The position numbers were made by a program, and so were the translations under genes. Below the pieces are notes generated by a model. That model worked only from the letters and a program-made list of their open reading frames with translations, searched no databases and was not told the origin of the DNA. DNA of 64,000 nucleotides, from the NCBI RefSeq assembly GCF_900119075.1, contig NZ_FPIP01000002.1, forward strand, positions 1-64,000, read 5' to 3'. Source of the stretch: Ruminococcus flavefaciens (GTDB taxonomy: Bacteria > Bacillota > Clostridia > Oscillospirales > Ruminococcaceae). This document shows positions 9,017 to 17,499 of the stretch, piece after piece; the stretch's first letter is position 1; every line of letters starts with the position of its first letter.

Positions 9017-9045
9017 ACGACATAAGCTATTGCGTGATGTATAAT
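9017..9045 (+). promoter_or_regulatory. Promoter of the BceAB-like operon
   Basis: TATAAT at 9040-9045 with ACGACA at 9017-9022, spacing 17 bp. The -35 is imperfect, as expected for an activated promoter, and the dyad at 8979-9010 sits directly upstream. Confidence 0.5.
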
Positions 9046-9101
9046 AAGATCATGGAAAGGGAGAACAGCTCCCAAAAGAATGACCGAAAGGAAATGATCT
9101 T

Positions 9102-9323
9102 ATGAAAAAGCATACTTCAAAAATTATCAGGATTCTCTACCATATCAGCAGCATTTTAATGGTCGTATTCGGCACTGCGGAATTATATGAGATATTTGTT
9201 GTAAGAGCAGCCTATGATCCGCGCAGAAGCGTTGTAGAAGCTCTTTTCTGGAGCACATTTGCAGTTTTCCACCTCTGCAACTGGTATGTAAGAAAACACA
9301 AGAACACAATTGACACATTATAA
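9102..9323 (+). CDS. Small membrane protein, unknown function
   Basis: A 73-aa protein with two hydrophobic segments (about residues 9-31 and 46-62), a basic N terminus and a basic end (YVRKHKNTIDTL). GAAAGGAAATGATCTT precedes the ATG. It is 12 nt upstream of the ABC-transporter ATPase gene and shares its promoter. It could be an accessory subunit or small regulator of the transporter; no family is recognised. Confidence 0.7.
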   Translation: MKKHTSKIIRILYHISSILMVVFGTAELYEIFVVRAAYDPRRSVVEALFWSTFAVFHLCNWYVRKHKNTIDTL

Positions 9324-9335
9324 GGAGATAAAATT

Positions 9336-10100
9336 ATGTCATTACTCAGATTACAGAACGTTGAAAAATACTATGGAAGCAGATCAAGCCTTACAAAGGC
9401 AGTTGACGATATCTCCTTCAATGTGGAGAAGGGCGAGTTCACCGCAATAATGGGAGCTTCGGGCAGCGGCAAGACCACGCTCCTCAACTGCATATCCACT
9501 ATCGACCGAGTTACCGCAGGACACATCATGCTTGAGGATACGGACATCACAAAGCTCAAGGGCAAGGAACTGAACAAGTTCCGCAGAGATAAGCTTGGCT
9601 TCATCTTTCAGGACTTCAACCTTATGGACACCCTGACAGCCTATGAGAATATCGCTCTTGCACTTTCCATTCAGAAGCGTCCTGCAAAGGAGATAGACAA
9701 GGCAGTAAAGACCGTTGCCGAGCAGCTCGGCATAACAGAGGTGCTTAACAAATACCCCTATGAGATGTCAGGCGGACAGAAGCAGAGAGTAGCCTCCGCA
9801 AGAGCTATCGTTACTTCTCCTAAGCTTGTCCTTGCCGACGAGCCTACAGGCGCACTGGACTCAAAGTCCTCGAAAATGCTTCTGGAGCGCTTCAACTATC
9901 TCAACCATGAGTGCGGAGCTACTATTATAATGGTAACTCACGACTCATTTACCGCAAGCTATGCTTCGAGAGTTCTTTTCATCAAGGACGGCAAGGTTTT
10001 TAACGAGATAAACCGCGGCGGCGACAGCCGCAAGCAGTTCTTTGACAAGATAATCAACGTAGTTACCCTGCTGGGAGGTGACGTCAGCGATGCTCTTTAA
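9336..10100 (+). CDS. ABC transporter ATP-binding protein, BceA/MacB-like
   Basis: A 254-aa nucleotide-binding subunit. Walker A GASGSGKTT is near residue 40, the Q-loop is FQDFNLMD, the signature MSGGQKQRVA, Walker B LVLADEPTGALD, and the H-loop MVTHD. The sequence resembles the BceA/YtsC group that couples to large FtsX-type permeases and acts in antimicrobial-peptide resistance or lipid-target shielding. It overlaps the permease start by 11 nt. No BceRS-type two-component system lies nearby, so the resistance role is inferred from family only. Confidence 0.93.
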   Translation: MSLLRLQNVEKYYGSRSSLTKAVDDISFNVEKGEFTAIMGASGSGKTTLLNCISTIDRVTAGHIMLEDTDITKLKGKELNKFRRDKLGFIFQDFNLMDTLTAYENIALALSIQKRPAKEIDKAVKTVAEQLGITEVLNKYPYEMSGGQKQRVASARAIVTSPKLVLADEPTGALDSKSSKMLLERFNYLNHECGATIIMVTHDSFTASYASRVLFIKDGKVFNEINRGGDSRKQFFDKIINVVTLLGGDVSDAL

Positions 10101-12153
10101 GATATCCCTCAGCAATATCCGCAAAAGCCTGAAGGACTACGCTATATATTTCTTTACCCTTGTCCTCGGAGTTGCGGTATTCTACGTATTCAACGCAATC
10201 GAAACACAGACCTCATTCCTGAAGGTTAATGAAGACCAGCGTGAGATGATAAAGGTTCTTACCACTTCTATCTCGGCGGTCAGCGTATTCATAGCGGTAG
10301 TCCTCGGACTTCTCATCGTATACGCCAGCAGATTTCTCATGAAGCGCAGGAACAAGGAATTTGCCCTGTACATGATGCTTGGCATGAGCAAATGGCGCAT
10401 ATCCGCACTTCTCCTCTGTGAGACAGTTATCATCGGTATCGGTTCGCTTTTTGTGGGACTTCTCATCGGCGTGGGACTTTCACAGGTCATGAGCGCCGTA
10501 GTCGCAAATCTCTTTGAAGCCGACATGAACGCCTATAAATTTACTGTTTCGGGCTCGGCTATCACAAAAACTATCATCTATTTCGGCATTATGTACGCTG
10601 TAGTAATGCTGAGAAGCGGCTTTGTTATCAGCAAGTGCCGTCTTATCACACTTATGAACTCGGGCAGACGCTCCGAGAAGATAACCATGAAGAACCTGTG
10701 GGTATGCGTGATAGTATTCCTTATCTCCGCAGCAGCTCTTGGCTGGGCATATTACTCGGTAGGCTGGAACGCAGAACACCTCAGTTTAAGAAAGTTCGGC
10801 CTGGCTATTATTGTAGGTTGTGTTGCTACATTCTTCATATTCTGGTCAGTAGCAGGAATGCTCCTGAGAGTTATGATGTCCGCAAAGGGTATTTACCACC
10901 ACGGACTCAACAGCTTTACATTCCGTCAGCTCAGCAGCAAGGTAAACACCACAGTTGCTTCTATGACAGTTATCTGTCTCATGCTTTTCGTTACTATCTG
11001 CACCCTTTCCACTGCATTTACTATCAGAAATTCTATGAATCAGGGCGTTGAGGAGAATTATCCCGTGGATTTCTATGTTCAATTTGCAGAGAGCGCAGAC
11101 GATCCTGAGAAGCCGTGGCTTTATAAGGGCGGCAATATCGACGATGTATACGCACAGCAGAACGAAAGCATTTATGACGAGTTCAGCGAATATCTCCATT
11201 TCCATGACTATATCGACGATGATTTCACCTTCTATGACTTCATGGGAGACAAGAGAGATGAGTTCTTGGAGAATAATAATGAAATTTACTCACGTTTCAA
11301 CTTCACCGAAACTATCATAAAGCTCAGCGATTACAACGCTCTTATGAAGCTTTACGGCAGGGAGCAGATAGAGCTTGCCGACGATGAATACGCAGTATGC
11401 GCAAATGCTCTTGGCTTTACAGATATTTATACAGAGTTCCTTAAAGATAAGCCTGAGGCAGTAATATACGGCAAATCTCTCAAGCCTAAGTTCACAAAAT
11501 GTATCGAGACGTCTATCTACCCCGGAATGCAGGCAAATAATGCAGGTGTTTTTATAGTTCCCGACAATGCAGTATCAGAGAATGGTCAGTGCTTTGATAA
11601 TTTTGTGGGCAACTACAATGCTACAGATAAAAAGGGCGTTGAAGAAGCCGAGAAAACTGCCCGTGCAAAATGGGAAAACGCGGCACACTGGTATATGAGC
11701 GATGCAAAGGGCGGAACTAACTACATTATGTCCACAAGGATAGAGACTGTCAACAGCGCTATAGGAATAGGTGCTATCGTTACATTCCTCGGACTTTACA
11801 TCGGATTCATCTTCCTCGTTTCCTGCGGAGCTATCCTCGCACTGAAGGAGCTCTCAGAGAGCGCAGACAGCCTGCCGAGATACACCATGCTCCGCAAGCT
11901 TGGCGTAGACGAGAAGGATATATCCAAGTCCATATTCAGACAGTCGGGAATATTCTTCCTGCTGCCGCTGCTGCTGGCTTGTCTCCACGCATACGTGGGC
12001 ATGAGATTCGGCAAATTCGGACTTGAACTCCTTATAACGGGAGATTATATAAAGCCTGTATTATTCACCGCAGCATTGGTCGTGCTGATATACGGCGGAT
12101 ACTTCCTGCTGACCTTCCTCGGCAGCAAGGCGGTAACAAGAGAACAGAAGTAA
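10090..12153 (+). CDS. FtsX-family ABC permease, BceB-like
   Basis: A 687-aa permease starting MLFKISLSNIRKSLKDY, the usual BceB N terminus. The ATG at 10090 is preferred over GTG 10078 because GGGAGGTG (10072-10079) is then correctly spaced. About ten membrane segments are visible: one near residue 15-35, an FtsX block near 55-185, further segments to ~310, a large extracytoplasmic domain (~320-555, rich in D/E/Y), and a second FtsX block to the end. That layout matches BceB-type permeases of peptide-antibiotic sensing and resistance modules. It is followed by a strong terminator. Confidence 0.92.
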   Translation: MLFKISLSNIRKSLKDYAIYFFTLVLGVAVFYVFNAIETQTSFLKVNEDQREMIKVLTTSISAVSVFIAVVLGLLIVYASRFLMKRRNKEFALYMMLGMSKWRISALLLCETVIIGIGSLFVGLLIGVGLSQVMSAVVANLFEADMNAYKFTVSGSAITKTIIYFGIMYAVVMLRSGFVISKCRLITLMNSGRRSEKITMKNLWVCVIVFLISAAALGWAYYSVGWNAEHLSLRKFGLAIIVGCVATFFIFWSVAGMLLRVMMSAKGIYHHGLNSFTFRQLSSKVNTTVASMTVICLMLFVTICTLSTAFTIRNSMNQGVEENYPVDFYVQFAESADDPEKPWLYKGGNIDDVYAQQNESIYDEFSEYLHFHDYIDDDFTFYDFMGDKRDEFLENNNEIYSRFNFTETIIKLSDYNALMKLYGREQIELADDEYAVCANALGFTDIYTEFLKDKPEAVIYGKSLKPKFTKCIETSIYPGMQANNAGVFIVPDNAVSENGQCFDNFVGNYNATDKKGVEEAEKTARAKWENAAHWYMSDAKGGTNYIMSTRIETVNSAIGIGAIVTFLGLYIGFIFLVSCGAILALKELSESADSLPRYTMLRKLGVDEKDISKSIFRQSGIFFLLPLLLACLHAYVGMRFGKFGLELLITGDYIKPVLFTAALVVLIYGGYFLLTFLGSKAVTREQK

Positions 12154-12166
12154 GCTTATATAGACG

Positions 12167-12201
12167 AAAAAGCCATAAGGTTAAGCCTTATGGCTTTTTT
12201 T
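12167..12201 (+). terminator. Rho-independent terminator after the ABC transporter operon
   Basis: AAAGCCATAAGG ttaa GCCTTATGGCTTTTTTT: a 12-bp stem followed by seven T residues, 14 nt after the permease stop. Confidence 0.9.
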
Positions 12202-12345
12202 GAGTTGTTAGTGAATAGTGCATAGTGATTAGCAGTGGCGGCGTTCCGTCTTCTTCCTACAAACGGCTAAAATGCTATAGATTTTTTCCACGATTGACGG
12301 GAATATATATAAACCGACAAAATTTTTCCCCCTGTTTGAAATCTC

Positions 12346-12374
12346 TTGAAAATGGCTATTTTTAGTAGTATAAT
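12346..12374 (+). promoter_or_regulatory. Sigma-A promoter of the SulP gene
   Basis: TTGAAA (12346-12351), a 17-bp spacer and TATAAT (12369-12374). Transcription would begin near 12381, which supports the downstream ATG at 12428 as the true start. Confidence 0.8.
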
Positions 12375-12427
12375 ATTAAACGTTGCGTGTTTTTTATCAG
12401 AAAATAACGGAAAAAGAGGTTAGAAAT

Positions 12428-14149
12428 ATGGCTGAAAAAGCATTGAAACCCACAGAAGAAAAGCTCAAACCAAAGCTTTTCTCGGTAATGAAGACCTACA
12501 CCAAGGAGCAGTTCGTAAAGGACGTTATCTCGGGAATAATCGTCGCTATCATAGCGCTGCCCCTGTCTATCGCGCTTGCTCTCGCTTCGGGAGTAGGACC
12601 TGAGCAGGGACTTTACACCGCTATCATCGCAGGCTTTATCGTTTCGTTCTTAGGCGGAAGCCGTGTTCAGATAGCAGGTCCTACGGCGGCATTTGCCACA
12701 ACTGTTGCAGGAATCGTAGCTGTTGAGGGCATGGACGGACTTGCCATATCGGCAATAATGGCAGGTGTTATCCTCATAATCATGGGATTCTGCCGCTTCG
12801 GAGCTCTCATCAAGTACATACCCGGCACTATCACCACAGGCTTTACCTTTGGTATCGCCGTGACTATCCTCCTTGGACAGGTCAAGGACTTCCTCGGACT
12901 TACCTATGATAAGGCTCTCATGCAGGAAAAGCTTGGCTTTGAGTCGCCTATCGAGACAGTTGAAAAGGTAAAGGCGATAGGTCTGTTTATGGATACTATC
13001 AACTGGCAGGCGCTTCTTATCGGCGTTATCTCGCTGGCAATACTTATCCTCTGGCCGAAAAAGCTGGAGAAGATACCTGCTTCACTCATTGCGGTAATTG
13101 TCTGTTCCGCTATCGTAAAGCTCAGCGATATCAATGTAAATACCATTGGCGACCTCTACAAGATATCAAATTCACTTCCGAAGCTCACTGTGCCCGAGGT
13201 AACATTCGGCAGAGTAAGAGCTCTTATCCCCAATGCTTTCACTATCGCAGTCCTTGCAGCTGTTGAGTCGCTTCTGTCCTGTGTTGTTGCAGACGGTATG
13301 ATAGGCTCAAAGCACCGCTCAAACATGGAGCTTGTGGCACAGGGCGCAGCTAACATCGGTTCTGCATTCTTCGGCGGTATCCCTGCTACAGGCGCTATCG
13401 CACGTACAGCCGCAAACGTAAAGAACGGCGGACGTACACCTATCGCAGGCATGGTACACTCGGTAGTCCTTGTGGTAATACTGGTAGTTCTCATGCCCTA
13501 TGCTTCACTGATACCAATGCCCACTATCGCAGCTATACTCTTTATCGTAGCTTATAATATGTGCGGCTGGAGAAACATCAGAAACACAGTAAAGACCGCT
13601 CCGAAGAGCGATATAGCAGTACTTTTCGTAACACTGATACTTACGGTAGTATTCGACCTTGTTGTTGCTATCGGCGTCGGAATGGTAATGGCTGCACTTC
13701 TCTTCATGAAGCGTATGGCAGACGTTACCGAGGCTCATGCATGGGTAGATGTGGACGACGAGGACACCGATCCCGATAATATTCTCCTGAAGAAGATACC
13801 GAAGAATACCCGTGTATTCGAGATAAACGGACCTATGTTCTTTGCGGCTACAGATAAGTACAAGTACGTGCTCAGCGATAAGGAGATAGACGTTCTCTGT
13901 ATCAGAATGAGAAACGTTCCCGCTATCGACGCTACAGGCGTTGAAGCTCTCATGCGTATCGTAAAGCGCTGTGAGCGCCACAACGTAAAGGTGGTATTCT
14001 CACACGTAAACGAGCAGCCTATGAAGGTAATGAGAAAGGCAGGCTTTGTTGAGAGGGTAGGCGAGCAGAACTTCTGCGACCATATTGATACAGCTCTGGC
14101 GAGGGCAGAGGCTATAGAGAAAGAGATAGAATCAAAGAAAGTGAAATAA
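12428..14149 (+). CDS. SulP-family anion transporter with C-terminal STAS domain
   Basis: A 573-aa membrane protein of the SLC26/SulP family (sulfate, bicarbonate or other anions, usually with H+ or Na+). The ATG at 12428 follows AAAAAGAGG and lies after the transcription start. About 12-14 membrane segments span residues ~30-430. The N-terminal SulP motif ALPLSIALALASGVGPEQGLYT and the conserved block GGIPATGAIARTAANVKNGGRTP are present. The C-terminal ~110 residues (from FEINGPMFFAATDK, through AIDATGVEAL) form the STAS regulatory domain. Substrate cannot be fixed from sequence. It is a single-gene unit between its own promoter and a terminator. Confidence 0.93.
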   Translation: MAEKALKPTEEKLKPKLFSVMKTYTKEQFVKDVISGIIVAIIALPLSIALALASGVGPEQGLYTAIIAGFIVSFLGGSRVQIAGPTAAFATTVAGIVAVEGMDGLAISAIMAGVILIIMGFCRFGALIKYIPGTITTGFTFGIAVTILLGQVKDFLGLTYDKALMQEKLGFESPIETVEKVKAIGLFMDTINWQALLIGVISLAILILWPKKLEKIPASLIAVIVCSAIVKLSDINVNTIGDLYKISNSLPKLTVPEVTFGRVRALIPNAFTIAVLAAVESLLSCVVADGMIGSKHRSNMELVAQGAANIGSAFFGGIPATGAIARTAANVKNGGRTPIAGMVHSVVLVVILVVLMPYASLIPMPTIAAILFIVAYNMCGWRNIRNTVKTAPKSDIAVLFVTLILTVVFDLVVAIGVGMVMAALLFMKRMADVTEAHAWVDVDDEDTDPDNILLKKIPKNTRVFEINGPMFFAATDKYKYVLSDKEIDVLCIRMRNVPAIDATGVEALMRIVKRCERHNVKVVFSHVNEQPMKVMRKAGFVERVGEQNFCDHIDTALARAEAIEKEIESKKVK

Positions 14150-14154
14150 ATCAG

Positions 14155-14191
14155 AAGCACCGTGAGGAGAAGTCTCTTGCGGTGCTTTTTT
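14155..14191 (+). terminator. Rho-independent terminator after the SulP gene
   Basis: AAGCACCG (14155-14162) pairs with CGGTGCTT (14180-14187) around a partly paired loop; six T residues begin at 14186. Confidence 0.85.
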
Positions 14192-14292
14192 GACGAATAA
14201 GCGTTTAAGTAAAGTCAGACAAAAAAACGTGCGGATTTTAACGGATATGTATAAAGAACGTCGTTTTGTCCACTTAATCTGCGAAAAATGAG

Positions 14293-14321
14293 TTGTCAAT
14301 GTATACTATCCATGGTAATAT
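14293..14321 (+). promoter_or_regulatory. Promoter of the leader RNA upstream of the ABC-F gene
   Basis: TTGTCA (14293-14298), 17 bp, TAATAT (14316-14321). An overlapping TATAAT lies at 14319-14324. Transcription would start near 14328, at the edge of the first hairpin of the leader. Confidence 0.6.
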
Positions 14322-14327
14322 AATACA

Positions 14328-14466
14328 CAGAGAATGGTCCTTGAAGTTCCAATTCTCATGCAGATAGCAGAAATGCCTATCTGTAAGCCTGCGAGGGCTT
14401 TTGAAAATCATCCTCATTGAACCGATACCGAAGTTTCAGTGTTCTTCGGTGTCGGGATTTTTTTGT
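14328..14466 (+). ncRNA. Terminated leader/small RNA with three hairpins and a 20-codon ORF (putative attenuator)
   Basis: Three hairpins follow the promoter: GAGAATGG/CCAATTCTC (14330-14357), CAGATAGCA-GAAA-TGCCTATCTG (14361-14383) and AAGCCT-GCGA-GGGCTT (14385-14400). The last two carry GNRA tetraloops. An ORF, ATG 14358 to TGA 14418-14420, encodes MQIAEMPICKPARAFENHPH, and its stop lies one base before an intrinsic terminator. This is the geometry of translation-coupled attenuation known upstream of several ABC-F genes. The ORF has no strong ribosome binding site, so a terminated small RNA is the alternative. I could match it to no riboswitch consensus. Confidence 0.55.
14422..14466 (+). 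terminator. Intrinsic terminator within the ABC-F leader
   Basis: CCGATACCGAAG (14422-14433) pairs with CTTCGGTGTCGG (14444-14455) with one G-U pair; GA and seven T residues follow. Confidence 0.88.
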
Positions 14467-14467
14467 C

Positions 14468-14496
14468 TTTACAAGACCTTGGAAATATGGTATAAT
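14468..14496 (+). promoter_or_regulatory. Second promoter upstream of the ABC-F gene
   Basis: TTTACA (14468-14473), 17 bp, TATAAT (14491-14496), immediately after the leader terminator. If active, it would allow transcription of the ABC-F gene independent of read-through. Confidence 0.6.
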
Positions 14497-14534
14497 AATT
14501 TTTGTTGTGCATTAAGACAAGCTTATAAACACAT

Positions 14535-14655
14535 AGTTGAGAATTGAGAGTTTAGAGTTGAGAGTTATGGTGCCGCCTGCGGCGGTATTATTTAAATAAT
14601 GTGAGCGAAGCGAACACATTAACTCTGAACTCTCCACTCTCAACTCTAAACTGAA
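14535..14655. repeat. Palindromic interspersed repeat, copy A
   Basis: A ~121-bp element with imperfect terminal inverted repeats (AGTTGAGAATTGAGAG... / ...CTCTCAACTCTAAACT) of about 38 bp. The core contains GTGCCGCCTGCGGCGG and GTGAGCGAAGCGAACAC. A second copy in opposite orientation lies at 24794-24910. No ORF. It separates the promoter from the ABC-F gene. Confidence 0.8.
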
Positions 14656-14698
14656 TCAATTATTATAAAGTTATAATTGATTTGAGAAAGGATCAGAT

Positions 14699-16303
14699 AT
14701 GATAACAGTAAGCAATGTGAGCGTGCAGTTTGGCGGCTCAACACTTTTCAAAAATGTAAACCTTAAATTCACAAACGGCAACTGCTACGGCGTTATCGGC
14801 GCTAACGGAGCAGGCAAGTCTACATTCCTCCGTGTGCTCTGCGGCGAGCTGGAGCCTGCTTCTGGCGAGGTCACTATGCCAAAGGAGGAGCGTCTCAGCG
14901 TTCTCAAGCAGGACCACTTCGCATACGACGAGTACACAGTTCTCGACACCGTAATTATGGGTAATGCCCGTCTTTACGAGATAATGCAGGAAAAGGACGC
15001 CCTCTACGCCAAGGAGGACTTCTCCGAGGAGGACGGCGTCAAGGCTTCAGAGCTGGAGGGCGAGTTTGCTGAGCTTAACGGCTGGGAGGCAGAGTCCGAT
15101 GCTTCAAAGCTCATACAGGGACTTGGTCTTTCCGAGGATATCCTCTATTCGCAGATGGCAGGACTTTCGGGTAACGAAAAGGTAAAGGTGCTCCTTGCAC
15201 AGGCGCTTTTCGGCAATCCTGATATCATTCTCCTTGACGAGCCTACCAACCACCTTGATATCGACGCTGTACGCTGGCTGGAGGAGTTCCTCTCAGAGTA
15301 CTTCGGTACAGTTATCGTCGTATCCCATGACCGTCACTTCCTCAATAACGTCTGCACTCACATCGTTGATATCGACTACAACAAGATAAAGATGTACGTG
15401 GGCAACTATGAGTTCTGGTACGAGTCCAGCCAGCTCATTCAGCGCATGATAAAGCAGCAGAACAAGAAGAACGAGGAGAAGATAAAGGAATTAAAGGACT
15501 TCATCGCACGTTTCTCCGCTAATAAATCAAAGTCCAATCAGGCGACCTCACGCCGCAAGCTCATCGAGAAGCTCACCGTTGAGGAGCTCCCTGCATCAAG
15601 CAGAAGATACCCGTTTATCGGCTTCGATATGGACAGAGAGCTTGGCAAGGATATTTTGCAGGTGGAGGGACTTACCAAGACCGTTGACGGCGTGAAGCTG
15701 CTCAATAATGTAAGCTTCACCCTCGGCAGAACTGATAAGGTAGCTTTCGTGGGTGAGAGCGAGCAGGCTATCACCATGCTGTTCAAGATACTTATGGAGG
15801 AGGAGCAGCCTGACAGCGGCAGCTTCAAGTGGGGCGTTTCCGTCACCACATCTTATATGCCTGTGGATAACTCGGAATACTTCAACGGCTGCGAGCTTTC
15901 CATACTCGACTGGATTCGTCAGTACTCCGTAAAGGACGAAACAGAGACATATCTCCGCGGCTTCTTAGGACGTATGCTTTTCTCGGGCGACGACGTGTAC
16001 AAGCCTGTAAACGTGCTTTCGGGAGGCGAAAAGGTGAGATGTATGTTCTCGCGCATGATGCTTTTCGGCTCTAACGTGCTGGTGCTTGACCGTCCTACCA
16101 ACCACCTTGACCTTGAGAGCATTACCGCTGTAAACAACAGCCTTATTAACTTCAAGGGCGTAGTGCTTCTTGCTTCTCACGACCACGAGATAATGCAGAC
16201 CACTGCTAACCGCATAATCGAGATAACTCCTGACGGCTGCCTTGACAGACAGGGAACATACGAGGAGTTCATCGACTTCAAGAAGGAGAACGGACTTTTA
16301 TAA
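14699..16303 (+). CDS. ABC-F family ATPase (YbiT/YkpA-like)
   Basis: A 534-aa protein with two ABC domains and no membrane segment; ABC-F proteins act on the ribosome. Domain 1 is intact: Walker A GANGAGKST (34-42), LSGNEKVKVLLAQALF and LLDEPTNHLD. The linker (EKIKELKDFIARFSANKSKS...) follows. Domain 2 is degenerate: the Walker A position reads GESEQAIT (352-359) without GKS/T, while LSGGEKVRCMFSRMM is kept. Its Walker B reads VLVLDRPTNHLD, so the catalytic Glu is Arg465. From memory, a weak second Walker A is normal for the YkpA group, but the Arg is not. AAAGGATCAGAT precedes the ATG. A resistance role is not established. Confidence 0.92.
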   Translation: MITVSNVSVQFGGSTLFKNVNLKFTNGNCYGVIGANGAGKSTFLRVLCGELEPASGEVTMPKEERLSVLKQDHFAYDEYTVLDTVIMGNARLYEIMQEKDALYAKEDFSEEDGVKASELEGEFAELNGWEAESDASKLIQGLGLSEDILYSQMAGLSGNEKVKVLLAQALFGNPDIILLDEPTNHLDIDAVRWLEEFLSEYFGTVIVVSHDRHFLNNVCTHIVDIDYNKIKMYVGNYEFWYESSQLIQRMIKQQNKKNEEKIKELKDFIARFSANKSKSNQATSRRKLIEKLTVEELPASSRRYPFIGFDMDRELGKDILQVEGLTKTVDGVKLLNNVSFTLGRTDKVAFVGESEQAITMLFKILMEEEQPDSGSFKWGVSVTTSYMPVDNSEYFNGCELSILDWIRQYSVKDETETYLRGFLGRMLFSGDDVYKPVNVLSGGEKVRCMFSRMMLFGSNVLVLDRPTNHLDLESITAVNNSLINFKGVVLLASHDHEIMQTTANRIIEITPDGCLDRQGTYEEFIDFKKENGLL

Positions 16304-16369
16304 GCCGTTGGTTTAATTGAGGGTGTAGGGTAGAGTTCCGCTCACCCGTGTGCATTGTTTGTCTTTTGT

Positions 16370-16453
16370 GGGCTGTCGGGGACGCCAGCCCCTACAGGCG
16401 GAAATTTGATGTTGCTTTGTAACCCACGGAACGGCGAGGGCGCCGTTCCCTAC
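16370..16453. repeat. Two GTAGGGGC-type palindromes
   Basis: GGGCTGTCGGGGACGCCAGCCCCTAC (16370-16395) and GGAACGGCGAGGGCGCCGTTCCCTAC (16428-16453). Both belong to the short hairpin family of this window but have different, still self-complementary stems. Confidence 0.65.
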
Positions 16454-16489
16454 AGATAAAAAATTCCGAAAGCATAACCGTGGCACTTA

Positions 16490-16730
16490 CATAGAAACTT
16501 ATAGTTAATTATGGGGAAAACCTTTCTGAGGAAAGGTTCTTCCCCATACCCCTTTCCAAAGACTTTTATCTGGTTTTTTCGCAGATAGGGCGCTTCTGAA
16601 ATAAAAAAGACCTGCAAAAATGCAGGTGCGCCCTATCTGTGAAAAAACAAAACTAAAGTTTTAGGGAGAGAGTTTGAGAGAAGCCCCTTTTTCAAAAGGG
16701 GTTCTCTCAATAATAATTATAAAACTTCTA
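16490..16730. repeat. MITE-like element of nested palindromes
   Basis: This occupies the gene-free interval 16304-16765 together with the two short palindromes. Imperfect terminal arms (16490-16512 / 16711-16730) enclose GGGGAA...TTCCCC (16513-16545), a 21-bp inverted repeat GTTTTTTCGCAGATAGGGCG.. (16573-16593 / 16628-16648, one mismatch) with an inner CCTGCA aaaa TGCAGG hairpin, and GAGAG..CCCCTTTTTCAAAAGGGG..CTCTC (16676-16707). No protein is encoded. Size and structure fit a non-autonomous mobile element or a very long RNA hairpin. Confidence 0.6.
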
Positions 16731-16765
16731 TATGAGTATCATGGTTATGCTTTCGGGATTTTTGC

Positions 16766-17488
16766 TTATTCAAAGGGGACAAGCTCCGTTATACATTTTT
16801 CACGCCACTGAGAGTACAGCTCGGAGCCCTGCACCAGATCCATTGCTTCTATGGCGGCAGTGTCCTGAACCTTGCTCTCATAGCTCTGTGTATAGGCGTA
16901 AACGCGGTATGGAGCGTTATTTACGATAAGGTCGACGAAGTTGTATTCTGTCTCCAATTCGGCAGGAGCGGCTTCGTCGGGAGAAGCAACGCTGACATTG
17001 CAGGCGCTGACGGGATCGGCTTCGGCTGCAAGAGAACAGAGCCGCTGTGTGTCTTCGCTGCTGAGGTCTCCAAGCTTGCTGTAGTCACCGAAAAGCATGA
17101 AATCGTCGTCGGTGTCCTCAGTCAGAACAGAAGCCAGCCAGCGGTCGTCGTCAAGCTGATAGTGCTCGGTGTATTCCTCTTCGCTTGTCCAAAGTCTGTT
17201 GAAGCGGTCGATAGTGCCCTCGTTGTGCATATAGAAGCCACACCAGACAGCTCCGTCTGATTGGATAATAAGGTCGGATTTAGTGTAGGAATTGGTATTG
17301 TATAGTCTTTCACGATAAATGATACGGCTTTCGGCGGAGCTTATTTCGGCGCTGCTTCGTGAAGTGGTCAGTTCTGCAGGTTGGGGCATAGGCGGAATAG
17401 CAGACCGTGTATCGGCACTGCTTGGCTTTCCCGAACCGCAGCCTGCCATTAGTATCGCTGATAAAGCGGCGGCTGTAAGTCGTTTCAT
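16766..17488 (-). CDS. Predicted lipoprotein, unknown function
   Basis: A 240-aa protein with a type II signal peptide: basic MKR, a hydrophobic core and the lipobox LMAGC with Cys17. A low-complexity Ser/Pro linker follows, then a soluble domain with paired acidic stretches (EDTDDDFMLFGDYSKL). I recognise no domain; it is likely surface-anchored. AGGAGGATATCCC sits just before the ATG. It begins 11 nt after the sirtuin stop and is the last gene of the operon yjbQ - sirtuin - lipoprotein. Confidence 0.8.
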   Translation of the reverse strand: MKRLTAAALSAILMAGCGSGKPSSADTRSAIPPMPQPAELTTSRSSAEISSAESRIIYRERLYNTNSYTKSDLIIQSDGAVWCGFYMHNEGTIDRFNRLWTSEEEYTEHYQLDDDRWLASVLTEDTDDDFMLFGDYSKLGDLSSEDTQRLCSLAAEADPVSACNVSVASPDEAAPAELETEYNFVDLIVNNAPYRVYAYTQSYESKVQDTAAIEAMDLVQGSELYSQWREKCITELVPFE

Positions 17489-17499
17489 GGGATATCCTC

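Noticed and set aside
14328..14466. c-di-GMP (GEMM) riboswitch
   Set aside because: A GNRA tetraloop is present, but the conserved GGGCAAACC and ACGCAAAGCC segments are not.
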